64,000 nt of DNA from Planctomycetaceae bacterium (lineage in GTDB: Bacteria; Planctomycetota; Planctomycetia; Pirellulales; Pirellulaceae), in the NCBI GenBank assembly GCA_007694185.1, contig RECD01000253.1:1-64000 (forward strand), written 5' to 3'. Positions 1-9,519 of this stretch are shown in pieces. Every line of letters begins with the position of its first letter. Position 1 is the first letter of the stretch. Made by a program: the position numbers and the translations under genes. The notes below the pieces were generated by a model. The model did no database searches. It worked only from the letters and a program-made list of their open reading frames with translations, and had not been told where the DNA came from.

Positions 1-256
1 GCGGGGATGCCGGCCGATGGCGTTGATCGCTGCGGGATAGTTGCTGCCTGCTCCGGTGGTCACCCCCCAGGCCGTCGAGTCCGGTTTTCCGTTACCCTAT
101 CCGGTTAGATCGCCCATTTCGGTCACGCGACAACGCCATTCGTGTCCGGTACCTTTTGTGCAAAGCACCCGGGGCGAGTTCCTCGCAACAGGTACCGGAC
201 ACTCATTTCCCGCACGATTTTAACGGCCTCGACTCGAAGCAGGATGATCGCGACCG

Positions 257-1714
257 ATGCCCGACCCACTCGCTGCCGCCGATCCTGGACCTGAGCCGAT
301 CGGTCCGGTCGTTCACCCACCGGTCGCTGACGGCGCAGACCGGCGCCGCGTTCGCGAGCCGTGGCAGGTAGCGGGCTGGGCCGATTTGTCGGCAGCGCGT
401 CGCTGCCGGATCGTGGCGTCGGCCAGACGAAAAATCGCCGGTTCGGCCGAAGAGTTCATCCGGCGCTGCGAGAATGAGCAGCGGACCGATCCGGTCGAGA
501 CGTTGACGGGAGAACTCTTTCCGCTCTGTTCGGCGCTGCGGTTCATCGGTCGTCGCGGTCCGGGGTTGTTGAAGCCGCGGCGTTACGGATTCTGGGGACG
601 ACCGCTGTGGCTGCTCGGGGTCAGCAGCGAAGTCCGACGCGAGCCGCTGGGGGAGGTGCTGATCCTGGCGGCTTGGAATTACCCCTTGCTGTTGCCCGGG
701 GTGCAGGCGGCACAAGCGTTGGCGGCTGGCAACCGCGTTTGGCTGAAGCCCGCCCCCGGGTGTGAATCGGCGACGGAACTGCTGGTGGAGTCGTTCATCA
801 GCGCCGGAGTTCCGGCGGAGGCGATCCGGATCTTGCCTGCGGAGCCGGCGGCTGCGGTCGAGCGGATCGATCAGGGCGTCGATCTGGTGATCCTGACCGG
901 CAGTTCGGCAACGGGGCGGTCGGTGCTGGGAAGCTGTGCGGGGCGGCTGACGCCGGCGATCATGGAGTTGAGCGGCTGTGACGCGGTCGTCGTCGGCCCC
1001 GACGCCGATTTGGACTTGGTGGCCAAAGCGATCGGATTTGGGTTGCGATTCAACGCCGGCGCCACCTGCATCGGCCCGAGACGTATTCTGGTCGGGTCTG
1101 AGCAGCACGGCGAGTTGGTCGATCGGCTGCGGGAGCGGTTGAGCGACGTGCCGGCTCTGACGGTTCACCCCGCGGCGAGGGCTTCGGCTACCCGGATGAT
1201 CGAAGATTCTCTGGGCCGCGGGGCCGTCGACCTGCTCGCCCAGCCCGGGGCTGAGCCCTCTGACGGAGGCGGCGGTAGCATGCGGCCGATGATTCTCGAT
1301 CGTGTCGGTGCCGACTGGCCGATCGCGTCGGCCGATTTGTTCGCGCCGGTAGCGTCGATCTTGCGGGCCGAATCGGATGCCGAGCGGATCGGTCTGGTCC
1401 GGGATTGCCCCTATCGGCTGGCGGCGTCCGTTTTTGGCGAGCGAAAGTGGGCGGAGTCGTTGGCGAGCCGGCTGGACGTGGGGCACGTTTCGATCAACGA
1501 CCTGATTTTTCCGACCGCGGACCCTCGCGTCCCTTTCGGCGGGGCTGGCGAGAGCGGGTTTGGGGTCACGCGAGGCGCCGAGGGGTTGTTGGCGATGACT
1601 CGGCCCAAGGTGATCGCGCGGCACCGCGGCTGGGTCTATCCGCATCTGTCGCCCAGGGGCCCCCGCGACTTGCCGATGCTGCTACGCTTCCTCCGTTGGC
1701 TGCACGGCCGTTAG
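257..1714 (+). CDS. aldehyde dehydrogenase family protein (candidate carotenoid aldehyde dehydrogenase)
   Basis: 485 aa ORF with ALDH motifs (ILAAWNYPLLLPGVQAAQALAAGNRVWLKPAP, ILTGSSATGRSVLG, FNAGATCIGPRRILV, VPFGGAGESGFG); lies upstream of a CrtN/P-like desaturase. Confidence 0.88.
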   Translation: MPDPLAAADPGPEPIGPVVHPPVADGADRRRVREPWQVAGWADLSAARRCRIVASARRKIAGSAEEFIRRCENEQRTDPVETLTGELFPLCSALRFIGRRGPGLLKPRRYGFWGRPLWLLGVSSEVRREPLGEVLILAAWNYPLLLPGVQAAQALAAGNRVWLKPAPGCESATELLVESFISAGVPAEAIRILPAEPAAAVERIDQGVDLVILTGSSATGRSVLGSCAGRLTPAIMELSGCDAVVVGPDADLDLVAKAIGFGLRFNAGATCIGPRRILVGSEQHGELVDRLRERLSDVPALTVHPAARASATRMIEDSLGRGAVDLLAQPGAEPSDGGGGSMRPMILDRVGADWPIASADLFAPVASILRAESDAERIGLVRDCPYRLAASVFGERKWAESLASRLDVGHVSINDLIFPTADPRVPFGGAGESGFGVTRGAEGLLAMTRPKVIARHRGWVYPHLSPRGPRDLPMLLRFLRWLHGR

Positions 1715-1748
1715 CAATGGCGATCCTTAGCTGAACACAGCCAGGTTA

Positions 1749-1827
1749 GTGAGCGGCAAGGCGCTAGCCGCCGGTTCTTCCCGCTGATTTAAAACCGTTT
1801 ACCGGCGGCTAGCGCCTTGCCGCTCAC
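1749..1827. repeat. 27-bp perfect inverted repeat (GTGAGCGGCAAGGCGCTAGCCGCCGGT) with 25-nt spacer; REP-like element or terminator
   Basis: Left arm 1749-1775 is the exact reverse complement of right arm 1801-1827. Confidence 0.8.
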
Positions 1828-2085
1828 GTGGCCAAAAACCAAGTGATTTACAGTAAATTTGTTCGAACCTCGCGCTGGCAAACTATTTGATCGACCGCAG
1901 TGACCGGCAGCGCGATCGGTTGTTCCGGCGGCCTTGGCACGGTTGGCGGTGCGGTTGGCCTTGCACGTTAAAGTCCGTCTGCTTCCAATTGACCGCCAGT
2001 GGCGGCAGCCGGGTAAGGTCGTGGAACGTTCGGCCCTGATTGCCTCAAAAAATTTCGTCCCCATCGCTTCGTAGGAACCATCGAC

Positions 2086-3684
2086 GTGATCGCCAAATCA
2101 GAGGTCCAGCCGCTCCGGATCGTGGTTGTGGGAGGGGGTTTGGCGGGGCTCTGTGCCGCCTGCACCGCCGCGGCTCGCGGCCATCGCGTCACCCTGCTCG
2201 ACAAGAACGAATGGGTGGGGGGGAAAGCGGCCCAGCACCAAGCCGAAGGCTTTCGGTTCGACATGGGTCCGACCATCTTGACGTTGCCCGGGGTGCTGAA
2301 GCGGGTCTTCGCCGAGGCCGATCGGCGGATGGAAGACTACTTGGAATTGCTGCCGCTGGACCCGCAGTGGAGGTGTTTTTTCGAGGGAGCGACCCGCGAT
2401 GAGAACACGGTGCTCGATCTGGTCGCCGACGTCGACCAGATGAAGCGGAACCTCGACAGCTTCACCGGATCGCCCCGATCGGGCGAGGGGTACGAGCGGT
2501 TCATTCGGATGAGCCAGCAGTTGCACGGCGTTTCGGACCGTTTCTTTTTCTGGCGGTCGGTCGGCGGTTTATCGGACACGATGGAGATCGGCGGGGCCTT
2601 TTCCCTGGCGGTGCTGAAGGACGTCCTGTCGCTGAAAATGGGCCGCAGTGTCGCCCAGGTTGTTCGGTCCTACGTCCCCGACGAGCGGGCGGCGCAGATG
2701 ATGGACCACTTCACGCAGTACGTCGGTTCGTCCCCCTTGGCGTCTCCGGCGGTGCTCTGCGGCATCGCTCACATGCAGACCGAGGAAGGGATTTGGTATC
2801 CGGTCGGGGGGACCCGAGCCGTTCCGGAGGCGTTACAGAAGCTCGCGACGGAGTTGGGGGTGGAAATCCGCACCGGATGTGACGTCTCACGGATCGAAAC
2901 GAGGACCGATCGCGGCGTTACCCGAGCGGTCGCGGTCCTGACGGTCGACAACGAACGGATCGAATGCGACGCGGTGATCAGCAATTGCGACTCGATCCGG
3001 ACCTATCGCGAATTGCTCGGCGGTACCCCTGAGGCGAAGCGATTCGAACGTCAGCATCCCGACCCGGAACCGGCGTGCAGCGGCGTCGTGTTGTACTTGG
3101 GTTTGAACCGCCGTTACGAACAATTGCTGCACCACAATTTCGTTTTCTCGCGAGATCACAAGGAAGAATTCGACGCGATCTATCGCCGTGGTGAGCCGGC
3201 GGCCGATCCGACCGCATACGTTTGTGCCCCGGCTGTCAGCGAGCCGTCGGTCGCGCCGGAAGGGGGCGAGGCGTTGTACATCTTGGTTCACACCCCGTAC
3301 CTGCGGCCGCATCACGATTGGAACGAGATGTTGCCCAAGTACCGTGAGGTGATTCTCGACAAGTTGGAGCGGACCGCGGGATTGGATGGTATCCGCGACG
3401 CCATCCGATACGAATCGGCGCTCACGCCGCAAGGGATTCACAACCGCTACCGGGTGCTCAACGGGGCGATCTATGGGCTGGCCAGCCACGGTAAGTACGT
3501 GGGGGCGTTCAAGCCTGCCAATCGCCGCCGCGATATCCGCGGGCTTTATCTGGCAGGTGGTGCGGCTCACCCCGGTCCGGGGATGCCGATGGTCATGATG
3601 AGCGGTTGGATCGCCGCCGATTCGCTCGATCAAGACGTCCGCGCCGGCAAGTTAGCGGCTGACGAACAGCCGACGGCGGTCTGA
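2086..3684 (+). CDS. phytoene desaturase-family FAD-dependent oxidoreductase (CrtI/CrtN/CrtP-like)
   Basis: 532 aa; N-terminal IVVVGGGLAGLCAACTAAARGHRVTLLDKNEWVGGKA dinucleotide-binding motif, C-terminal GLYLAGGAAHPGPGMPMVMMSGWIAADSL typical of the CrtI family. Confidence 0.92.
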   Translation: MIAKSEVQPLRIVVVGGGLAGLCAACTAAARGHRVTLLDKNEWVGGKAAQHQAEGFRFDMGPTILTLPGVLKRVFAEADRRMEDYLELLPLDPQWRCFFEGATRDENTVLDLVADVDQMKRNLDSFTGSPRSGEGYERFIRMSQQLHGVSDRFFFWRSVGGLSDTMEIGGAFSLAVLKDVLSLKMGRSVAQVVRSYVPDERAAQMMDHFTQYVGSSPLASPAVLCGIAHMQTEEGIWYPVGGTRAVPEALQKLATELGVEIRTGCDVSRIETRTDRGVTRAVAVLTVDNERIECDAVISNCDSIRTYRELLGGTPEAKRFERQHPDPEPACSGVVLYLGLNRRYEQLLHHNFVFSRDHKEEFDAIYRRGEPAADPTAYVCAPAVSEPSVAPEGGEALYILVHTPYLRPHHDWNEMLPKYREVILDKLERTAGLDGIRDAIRYESALTPQGIHNRYRVLNGAIYGLASHGKYVGAFKPANRRRDIRGLYLAGGAAHPGPGMPMVMMSGWIAADSLDQDVRAGKLAADEQPTAV

Positions 3685-3714
3685 CCCGCGGTTGGGATAA
3701 TCAAGAAACGACCG

Positions 3715-4527
3715 ATGCCAGCTTCGCGTCCCACGGATACCGCTTCCCCGCCTCCCGTATCGCGGTGGGTGCAGAACGGGTTTCACACGTTCCTGCGGCC
3801 TTATTTGAAGCGGCACTTTCACTGCATCGGGCTCGATCGGAGCGGGACAGACCCTCGTTCGTTCGAGCCCGGTCTGCCAGCGATCGTGTACGCGAACCAC
3901 CCCGCCTGGTGGGACCCCTTGATCGCTCACTTTCTCAACGCGCAGTTATTCCGGGATCGTCAGTTTTACGCACCGATCGATGCCGAGGCACTTCGGCAGT
4001 ACGGCGTCTTTGAGAAACTGGGCTTCTACGGCATCAACTTGGGTTCGACCAGCGGTGCATCGGCATTCTTGCGAACCAGCATGTCGATCCTGTCGGCGGG
4101 CACCACGACGCTCTGGATTACCCCCGAGGGACGTTTCTGCGACCCGCGGGATCATTCCTCGCCGTTGATGCCGGGTTTGGCGCATTTGGGCACCAAACTG
4201 GAGCGGGGGTGTTTCTTCCCGCTGGCGCTGGAGTACTCCTTTTGGGAGGAGCGATTGCCGCTCTGTGTGGTCAGTTTCGGCAGCCCGTTGGAGGTCACTG
4301 CCGCGACGGATTGGGATAAGCCGCGGTGGAATGCGGAATTGGTCGATCGTTTGCGGATGGCGCAGCGGCGTGTTGCTGACATCGTGATCGCCCGCGACGC
4401 GGGATTGATCGAACCGCTGTTGGTCGGCACGGTGGGGGCGGGGGCTCTGTACGATACGATGCGGCGATTCAAAAGCTGGATGACCCGCACCGCCTTTCGG
4501 CCCGGCCACGGTGAAAAGTTTCGATGA
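3715..4527 (+). CDS. 1-acyl-glycerol-3-phosphate acyltransferase-like (PlsC-domain) protein
   Basis: 270 aa; YANHPAWWDPLIAHF (variant of NHxxxxD), WITPEGRFCDPRD block. Confidence 0.82.
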   Translation: MPASRPTDTASPPPVSRWVQNGFHTFLRPYLKRHFHCIGLDRSGTDPRSFEPGLPAIVYANHPAWWDPLIAHFLNAQLFRDRQFYAPIDAEALRQYGVFEKLGFYGINLGSTSGASAFLRTSMSILSAGTTTLWITPEGRFCDPRDHSSPLMPGLAHLGTKLERGCFFPLALEYSFWEERLPLCVVSFGSPLEVTAATDWDKPRWNAELVDRLRMAQRRVADIVIARDAGLIEPLLVGTVGAGALYDTMRRFKSWMTRTAFRPGHGEKFR

Positions 4528-5660
4528 TCTGGATTTTCCTCGCCCTGTTCGGCCTGCTCTGTGCGTCCGTCCCGGCGGGAATGTTCGTTCGGAATCTGGG
4601 CTGCTTTTTGCCGCCACCGAACCCGGTCGACGGGTCGGAGGAATCGGTCGACGGGTTGCCCCGAGTCGCCTTGCTGATTCCGGCACGCGATGAGGAATCG
4701 TCGATCGCCGCCGCCGTGCAGACGGGCTTGGCCAGTCGCGGCGTCGAACTGGAGGTCATCGTGCTGGATGATCACAGCACCGATCGGACGGCGGCGATCG
4801 TTCGGGAATTGGCAGCGTTGAACGCTCGGGTGCGGCTGATCAGCGGCCGCGAATTGCCGGCGGGTTGGAACGGCAAGCAGTTCGCCTGTCACCAGTTGGC
4901 GGCTGCCGCGAACCACGAGCGGTTGGTCTTCGTCGACGCGGACGTGCGGTTGGTGCCGGATGCGATCGCCCGACTGGTCGCCTATCAGGATCGGTCCCAA
5001 GCCGATTTGTTGAGTGCTTTCCCACGTCAGTTGACCGGCACTTGGTTGGAAAGCTGGCTGATCCCGATGATGCACTACATCTTGCTTGGCTTTTTGCCGA
5101 TTTCGCGGATGCGCCGAAGCCGGGACCCGGCGTTCGCGGCGGGGTGTGGCCAGTTGTTCGTCACACGGGCGGCGGCTTATCGGACGGCGGGGACACATGA
5201 GTCGATCAAGGGATCGCGTCACGACGGATTGAAGTTGCCCGCCGCCTATCGGCGTGCCGGATTGTCGACCGACATCGTCGACGGGACGCCGATCGCGAGT
5301 TGTCGGATGTATCGCGGCGCGGGGCAGGTCGCCCGTGGCTTGCTGAAAAATGCCTCCGAGGGGATCGCTTCGCCGAGGTTGATCCTGCCGTTTTCGATCC
5401 TGCTATTGGGGGCGAATCTGGTGCCTTGGGTCGCGTTGGTCGGGGCCGTGCTGTCCGGTGTCTGGTTGGCGGCCGCGATCGCGCTCTTGGCGATCGTGGT
5501 GGCTCATCTGCCGCGGGCCCTGGCGGCGCACCGGTTCCGCCAACCCTGGTTCGGCGTCGCCTGTCATACGCCGGCGGTCGTGACCTTCATCGCCTTGCAG
5601 TGGGTCGCGTGTTTCAACGCCCTGCTGGGCCGTCAGGTCGCGTGGCGGGGACGGGTCTGA
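4524..5660 (+). CDS. family 2 glycosyltransferase, membrane-associated (CrtQ/HpnB-like)
   Basis: 378 aa; LLIPARDEESSIAAAVQTGL, VIVLDDHSTDRTAAI, FVDADVRL motifs and C-terminal TM helices; overlaps the upstream gene by 4 nt. Confidence 0.87.
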   Translation: MIWIFLALFGLLCASVPAGMFVRNLGCFLPPPNPVDGSEESVDGLPRVALLIPARDEESSIAAAVQTGLASRGVELEVIVLDDHSTDRTAAIVRELAALNARVRLISGRELPAGWNGKQFACHQLAAAANHERLVFVDADVRLVPDAIARLVAYQDRSQADLLSAFPRQLTGTWLESWLIPMMHYILLGFLPISRMRRSRDPAFAAGCGQLFVTRAAAYRTAGTHESIKGSRHDGLKLPAAYRRAGLSTDIVDGTPIASCRMYRGAGQVARGLLKNASEGIASPRLILPFSILLLGANLVPWVALVGAVLSGVWLAAAIALLAIVVAHLPRALAAHRFRQPWFGVACHTPAVVTFIALQWVACFNALLGRQVAWRGRV

Positions 5661-5662
5661 CG

Positions 5663-5701
5663 ACATCGGACCCCGAGGCCGTGGGCCGGTCGGTCCGATG
5701 T
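5663..5701. terminator. probable bidirectional terminator hairpin between convergent genes
   Basis: ACATCGGACC (5663-5672) pairs with GGTCCGATGT (5692-5701); inner GGCC-GTG-GGCC; lies between the stop codons of convergent genes. Confidence 0.5.
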
Positions 5702-7035
5702 CAATCGACGGTGTAGCCACGTTGGCTGAGCGCCAAGGCCAAGGCTTGGCGGGCGTCGTCTTCGCCGTGGACCAAGCGGATGCGGCCGGGACGGGTCTCG
5801 AAGCCTTCGACGAACCGCAGCAGATCGGTCTGGTCGGCGTGTGCCGAGTAACCGGTCAACTGGTGGATGGCAGCTTTGATCTCGAAACGTTTGCCGTCGA
5901 GCTGAACCCACTCGCCTTTCCGCAAGATGTAATAGCCGGGGGTGCCATGGGCCTGGTAGCCGACGAAGATGATGTCGGTTTCCGGCTTGCCGATGAACCG
6001 CTTCAAGTAGTTCACGACGCGACCGCCGCTGCACATCCCGCTGCCGGCGATCACGACGGCCGGCAATTCGTGACGGTCCAGGTAGGCGATCGTATCGAGG
6101 TGTTCTTTGTGGCTATCGACCGTCGTCAGATTCTCGAAAACGAGCGGCTGGTCATCGACCTTCAGCACCCGTTGCCCCTCGTCTCCCCAATACCGACTCA
6201 TCATCTCGTAGACGTCGGTGAACTTGGCCGCCAACGGCGAGTCGACGATCACGTCGACCTGGCGCAACAGGGTGCAATGCTGGTGCTCCTCGTAGCGGCT
6301 GAAGATCTGGTTCAATTCGAACAGCAGGTCTTGGGTCCGACCGAGGCTGAAGGAGGGAATGATCGTCACGCCGCCATTGGTCAGCGTCTTGCAAATCACC
6401 TCCTCGAGTTGCTGTTGTCGGGTATCGCGAGGCGGGTGGACTCGATTTCCGTAGGTGCTTTCCAGCACCAATAAATCGGCACGCAGGGGGCTAACGGGCG
6501 GATCGAGAAGTGGCGCGCCAACCGGTCCGAGATCTCCCGAAAAGACGACGACGCGGCCGTCGGCCAACTCGACTTCAAAGATGGTCGATCCCAGCACGTG
6601 CCCGGCTGGCCGCAGCCGGATCCGGATACCGGGGACGATCTCCTGCCATTCGCCGTAGGACAGCGGTCGCAGCAGGCGGCCGATCTTGCGGAGAAAATCG
6701 GCGGTCAACCGCACGCTGCGACTGAAGCCGATCTTCAGCGAGTCTTCCATCACCAGCGGTAACAACTCCGCCGTCGGGCGACTGCAATAGATCGGCCGAT
6801 CGAAGCCGGCCGCCAACAGGTAGGGCAGGCGGCCGACATGATCGATGTGCACATGGGTCAGCAGCAGCGCCAGGATGCCTTGCAGCGGGAACTCGATCTC
6901 GGGGTTCGTGTGCTTTTCCGCGTCACGTCCTTGAAAGGTTCCGCAATCGACCAGCAGGCTCCGTTGCGGGTCGATGACCAGTTGATGACAGGACCCGGTC
7001 ACGCCCCGGTGGGCGCCGTGGTGGATGAGTTGCAT
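5701..7035 (-). CDS. MBL-fold / beta-CASP RNA-processing metallo-hydrolase
   Basis: 444 aa; LLLTHVHIDHVGRLPYL, FSGDLG, ESTYGNRVH, GSGMCSGGRVVNYL, GYSAHADQTDLL. Confidence 0.92.
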   Translation of the reverse strand: MQLIHHGAHRGVTGSCHQLVIDPQRSLLVDCGTFQGRDAEKHTNPEIEFPLQGILALLLTHVHIDHVGRLPYLLAAGFDRPIYCSRPTAELLPLVMEDSLKIGFSRSVRLTADFLRKIGRLLRPLSYGEWQEIVPGIRIRLRPAGHVLGSTIFEVELADGRVVVFSGDLGPVGAPLLDPPVSPLRADLLVLESTYGNRVHPPRDTRQQQLEEVICKTLTNGGVTIIPSFSLGRTQDLLFELNQIFSRYEEHQHCTLLRQVDVIVDSPLAAKFTDVYEMMSRYWGDEGQRVLKVDDQPLVFENLTTVDSHKEHLDTIAYLDRHELPAVVIAGSGMCSGGRVVNYLKRFIGKPETDIIFVGYQAHGTPGYYILRKGEWVQLDGKRFEIKAAIHQLTGYSAHADQTDLLRFVEGFETRPGRIRLVHGEDDARQALALALSQRGYTVD

Positions 7036-7092
7036 GAAGGTTGTCGTCGGGGGATGGTGGGAACAGCCGATCAGCCGCCCCGAGAAGGGCGC

Positions 7093-9519
7093 TCAATACA
7101 GTAGAAAAGTTTGCCGACGAGCCTGAAATGCTTCGAGATCCTGGCCGGCTAGGATCATCAATTCGGCTACCGCGTCGCCGCGGACCACCGCGTCGAACAG
7201 TTGGCGATTGCCGAGCAACCGGTTGTAGGCCTTCGTTTCCCAATCGTCGGGATGACGTCGCACCAGGGTCGCGGCGATCGCCAGGCCGGTGAGGATCGGG
7301 TCGAGTTGCTCGCGGTCGGTGATCAGAATTTGAATCCCTTGGCAGTTCTGCTCGGCAAACTTACTCGACTGCGGCGTGAACCGGGTCGGGATGAAGATCA
7401 CGCCTGGCACGCCGGCCGCCATCAGGTCGCCGGCCACCGACGTGGCGTCCAGCCAGGGGGCGCCGATCAGTTCGAACGGCGTGTCGGTGCCACGGCCGAC
7501 GGACAGGTTGGTCGTTTCCAGCAGGCCGACTCCCGGATAGAGCAAGGCCTGGTTAAGGTTCCGCATGTTCGGCGAAGGGTTGACCCAGGTCAGCCCGGTG
7601 CGTTCGAAAAAGCTCGCGCGTTCCCAGCCCTCGCAGCGGATCACCGCCAGGTCCAAGTCGAGTTCCAATTCCGCCCGCAACATCCCGGCGATTTCGCCGA
7701 CCGTCATCCCGTGTCGTACCGGGATCGGATGGTAGCCGACGAACGATTCGCTGCCGGCATCCAGCAGCGGCCCGCCGATGTCGACCCCGTTGATCGGGTT
7801 GGGACGATCGAGCACCACGAATCGCAGGCCGGCTTCCGAAGCGACCCGCATCGCTTCGCCCATGGTCGAAATGTAGGTGTAGAACCGGCAGCCGATGTCC
7901 TGGATATCGAACACGAGTGTGTCGATTCCCTGCAACGAGTCGGCGGACGGTTTGCGGTCTTGACCGTAGAGGCTGAAGACCTTCAGCCCCGTGTCGGGAT
8001 CGATCGTATCATCGATCCGAGGTTGGTCCAGTTTGCCCGCGATGCCATGTTCGGGGCTGAGCAGGCTGACCAAGTTCACCTCTGCCGCGTTGTGCAAGAC
8101 GACCCTGGTCGGCACGCCGTCGCGATCGATGCCGGTGTGATTGGTGATCAGGCCGACGTTGCGTCCTGCCAAGGGCGCGAACTGTTGGTCCGCCAGGACA
8201 TCGATCCCGCAACGGACGCTCGGGACGGTCTTGGCCTTGGCGTTTGCCTCGGCGCCGTTTGCCGTGGCGGCTCGCGCGGCGATCACCGCATCGGCCGCGA
8301 CGGTGCCGACCGCACCGGCCAGCGGATTGACCGCACCTTTGCCGTCCGGGTGAACACGATTGCTGAGGAAGATCACGAACAGGTCCAAGCCGGGATCGAT
8401 CCAGATCGCGGTGCCGGTGAAGCCACCGTGGCCGAAGGCCCGCGAGGTCATCGTTTTGCCCCGGTTGGACGAATAGCCCGACTGCTTGTCCCAGCCCAAA
8501 CCTCGAATGCCGCGTGGTACTTCGTAGTCGGCGGTCATTTGGCGAACGGTCTCGGCGGCCAAGATCGACACCTCGCCCAGACGGCCCTCATTCAGCATCA
8601 TTTGGGCGTAAACCGCCAAGTCATCCGCCGTGCTGAACAGTCCCGCGTGTCCGGCGACGCCCCCCATCGCGTAGGCCCGCGGGTCGTGGACCTCGCCGAT
8701 CATCCAGCGGCCCTCCCGTTGTTGGGTCGTCGCCGACCGCTGGCGCAGCGGCTCGTCGGGCAAAAAGGTCGTCTCGGTCATTCCCAGCGGCTGAAACAGG
8801 TGTTGTTGGCTGTACTGGGCGACGTCCGAGCCGGTTTTGGCGCGGATCAGCTCACCGAGCACTTGAAAGCCGACATCCGAGTAGCGGAAGTTCGTTCCGG
8901 GCGGGTAATTCAGTCCGACTTTCAGAAAGTTCTCGATCGACCGCTGTGGGCCGTCTTGGTAGTCGGCCATCGCGTTATCGGGAATCAGTCCGCCGACGTG
9001 CAGCAGCAATTGAGAGACCGTGACGGCTTCCTTCCCGTTGGCCGCGAAGGGAGGCAGGTGCTGACCGACCGGTTCGTCCAAGCCGATTTCGCCCGCCTCG
9101 ATCAGTCGCATGATCGACGTTGCCGTGGCGATCGGCTTTGTCAAGGAAGCGAGATCGAAGACGGTATCCGGTTCCATCGGCAGCGGTTCGGGCTGGCTTT
9201 GGCGTTGTCCGTACGCCTGGTGAAAGACGATCGAGCCCTGGTGGCCGATCATCACCACGGCGCCGGGAAGCTTCCCTTCCGCGATCCCCTGGTTGATCAA
9301 CTCGTCGATGCCGCTGAGCGAATCGGCGGCCAGACCGACCTCGGCCGGCGTCTGGCGTGGCAAGCGATTCGGGGAATCTGCCAACGTGACCGACGCCCCG
9401 CCGGAAATCGACCACGCGGCGGCGATCCCGACGAGAATCAGCAGGCGGGAGAACGTGATGACGCCGATCCCGGCTATGAACGGGCGACGGGGCGACATTC
9501 GGGTCGAGAACTCATTCAT
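7093..9519 (-). CDS. fusion: serine hydrolase (beta-lactamase/AmiE-like) + DUF1343 (NamZ-like exo-beta-N-acetylmuramidase)
   Basis: 808 aa; N-terminal signal region, SxxK in FDLASLTKPIATATSIM; C-terminal half GRNVGLITNHTGIDRDGVPTRVVLH..LLSPEHGIAG and FDIQDIGCRFYTYISTMGEAM typical of DUF1343. Confidence 0.9.
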   Translation of the reverse strand: MNEFSTRMSPRRPFIAGIGVITFSRLLILVGIAAAWSISGGASVTLADSPNRLPRQTPAEVGLAADSLSGIDELINQGIAEGKLPGAVVMIGHQGSIVFHQAYGQRQSQPEPLPMEPDTVFDLASLTKPIATATSIMRLIEAGEIGLDEPVGQHLPPFAANGKEAVTVSQLLLHVGGLIPDNAMADYQDGPQRSIENFLKVGLNYPPGTNFRYSDVGFQVLGELIRAKTGSDVAQYSQQHLFQPLGMTETTFLPDEPLRQRSATTQQREGRWMIGEVHDPRAYAMGGVAGHAGLFSTADDLAVYAQMMLNEGRLGEVSILAAETVRQMTADYEVPRGIRGLGWDKQSGYSSNRGKTMTSRAFGHGGFTGTAIWIDPGLDLFVIFLSNRVHPDGKGAVNPLAGAVGTVAADAVIAARAATANGAEANAKAKTVPSVRCGIDVLADQQFAPLAGRNVGLITNHTGIDRDGVPTRVVLHNAAEVNLVSLLSPEHGIAGKLDQPRIDDTIDPDTGLKVFSLYGQDRKPSADSLQGIDTLVFDIQDIGCRFYTYISTMGEAMRVASEAGLRFVVLDRPNPINGVDIGGPLLDAGSESFVGYHPIPVRHGMTVGEIAGMLRAELELDLDLAVIRCEGWERASFFERTGLTWVNPSPNMRNLNQALLYPGVGLLETTNLSVGRGTDTPFELIGAPWLDATSVAGDLMAAGVPGVIFIPTRFTPQSSKFAEQNCQGIQILITDREQLDPILTGLAIAATLVRRHPDDWETKAYNRLLGNRQLFDAVVRGDAVAELMILAGQDLEAFQARRQTFLLY

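Noticed and set aside
1-256. Short ORFs (41-223, 156-371) at the left edge
   Set aside because: Short, no motifs, mutually overlapping, and partly overlapping the well-supported ALDH gene.
203-1645. 480 aa antisense ORF across the aldehyde dehydrogenase gene
   Set aside because: Low-complexity Arg/Pro/Gln-rich translation without domain motifs; typical shadow ORF in high-GC DNA, while the opposite strand has clear ALDH motifs.
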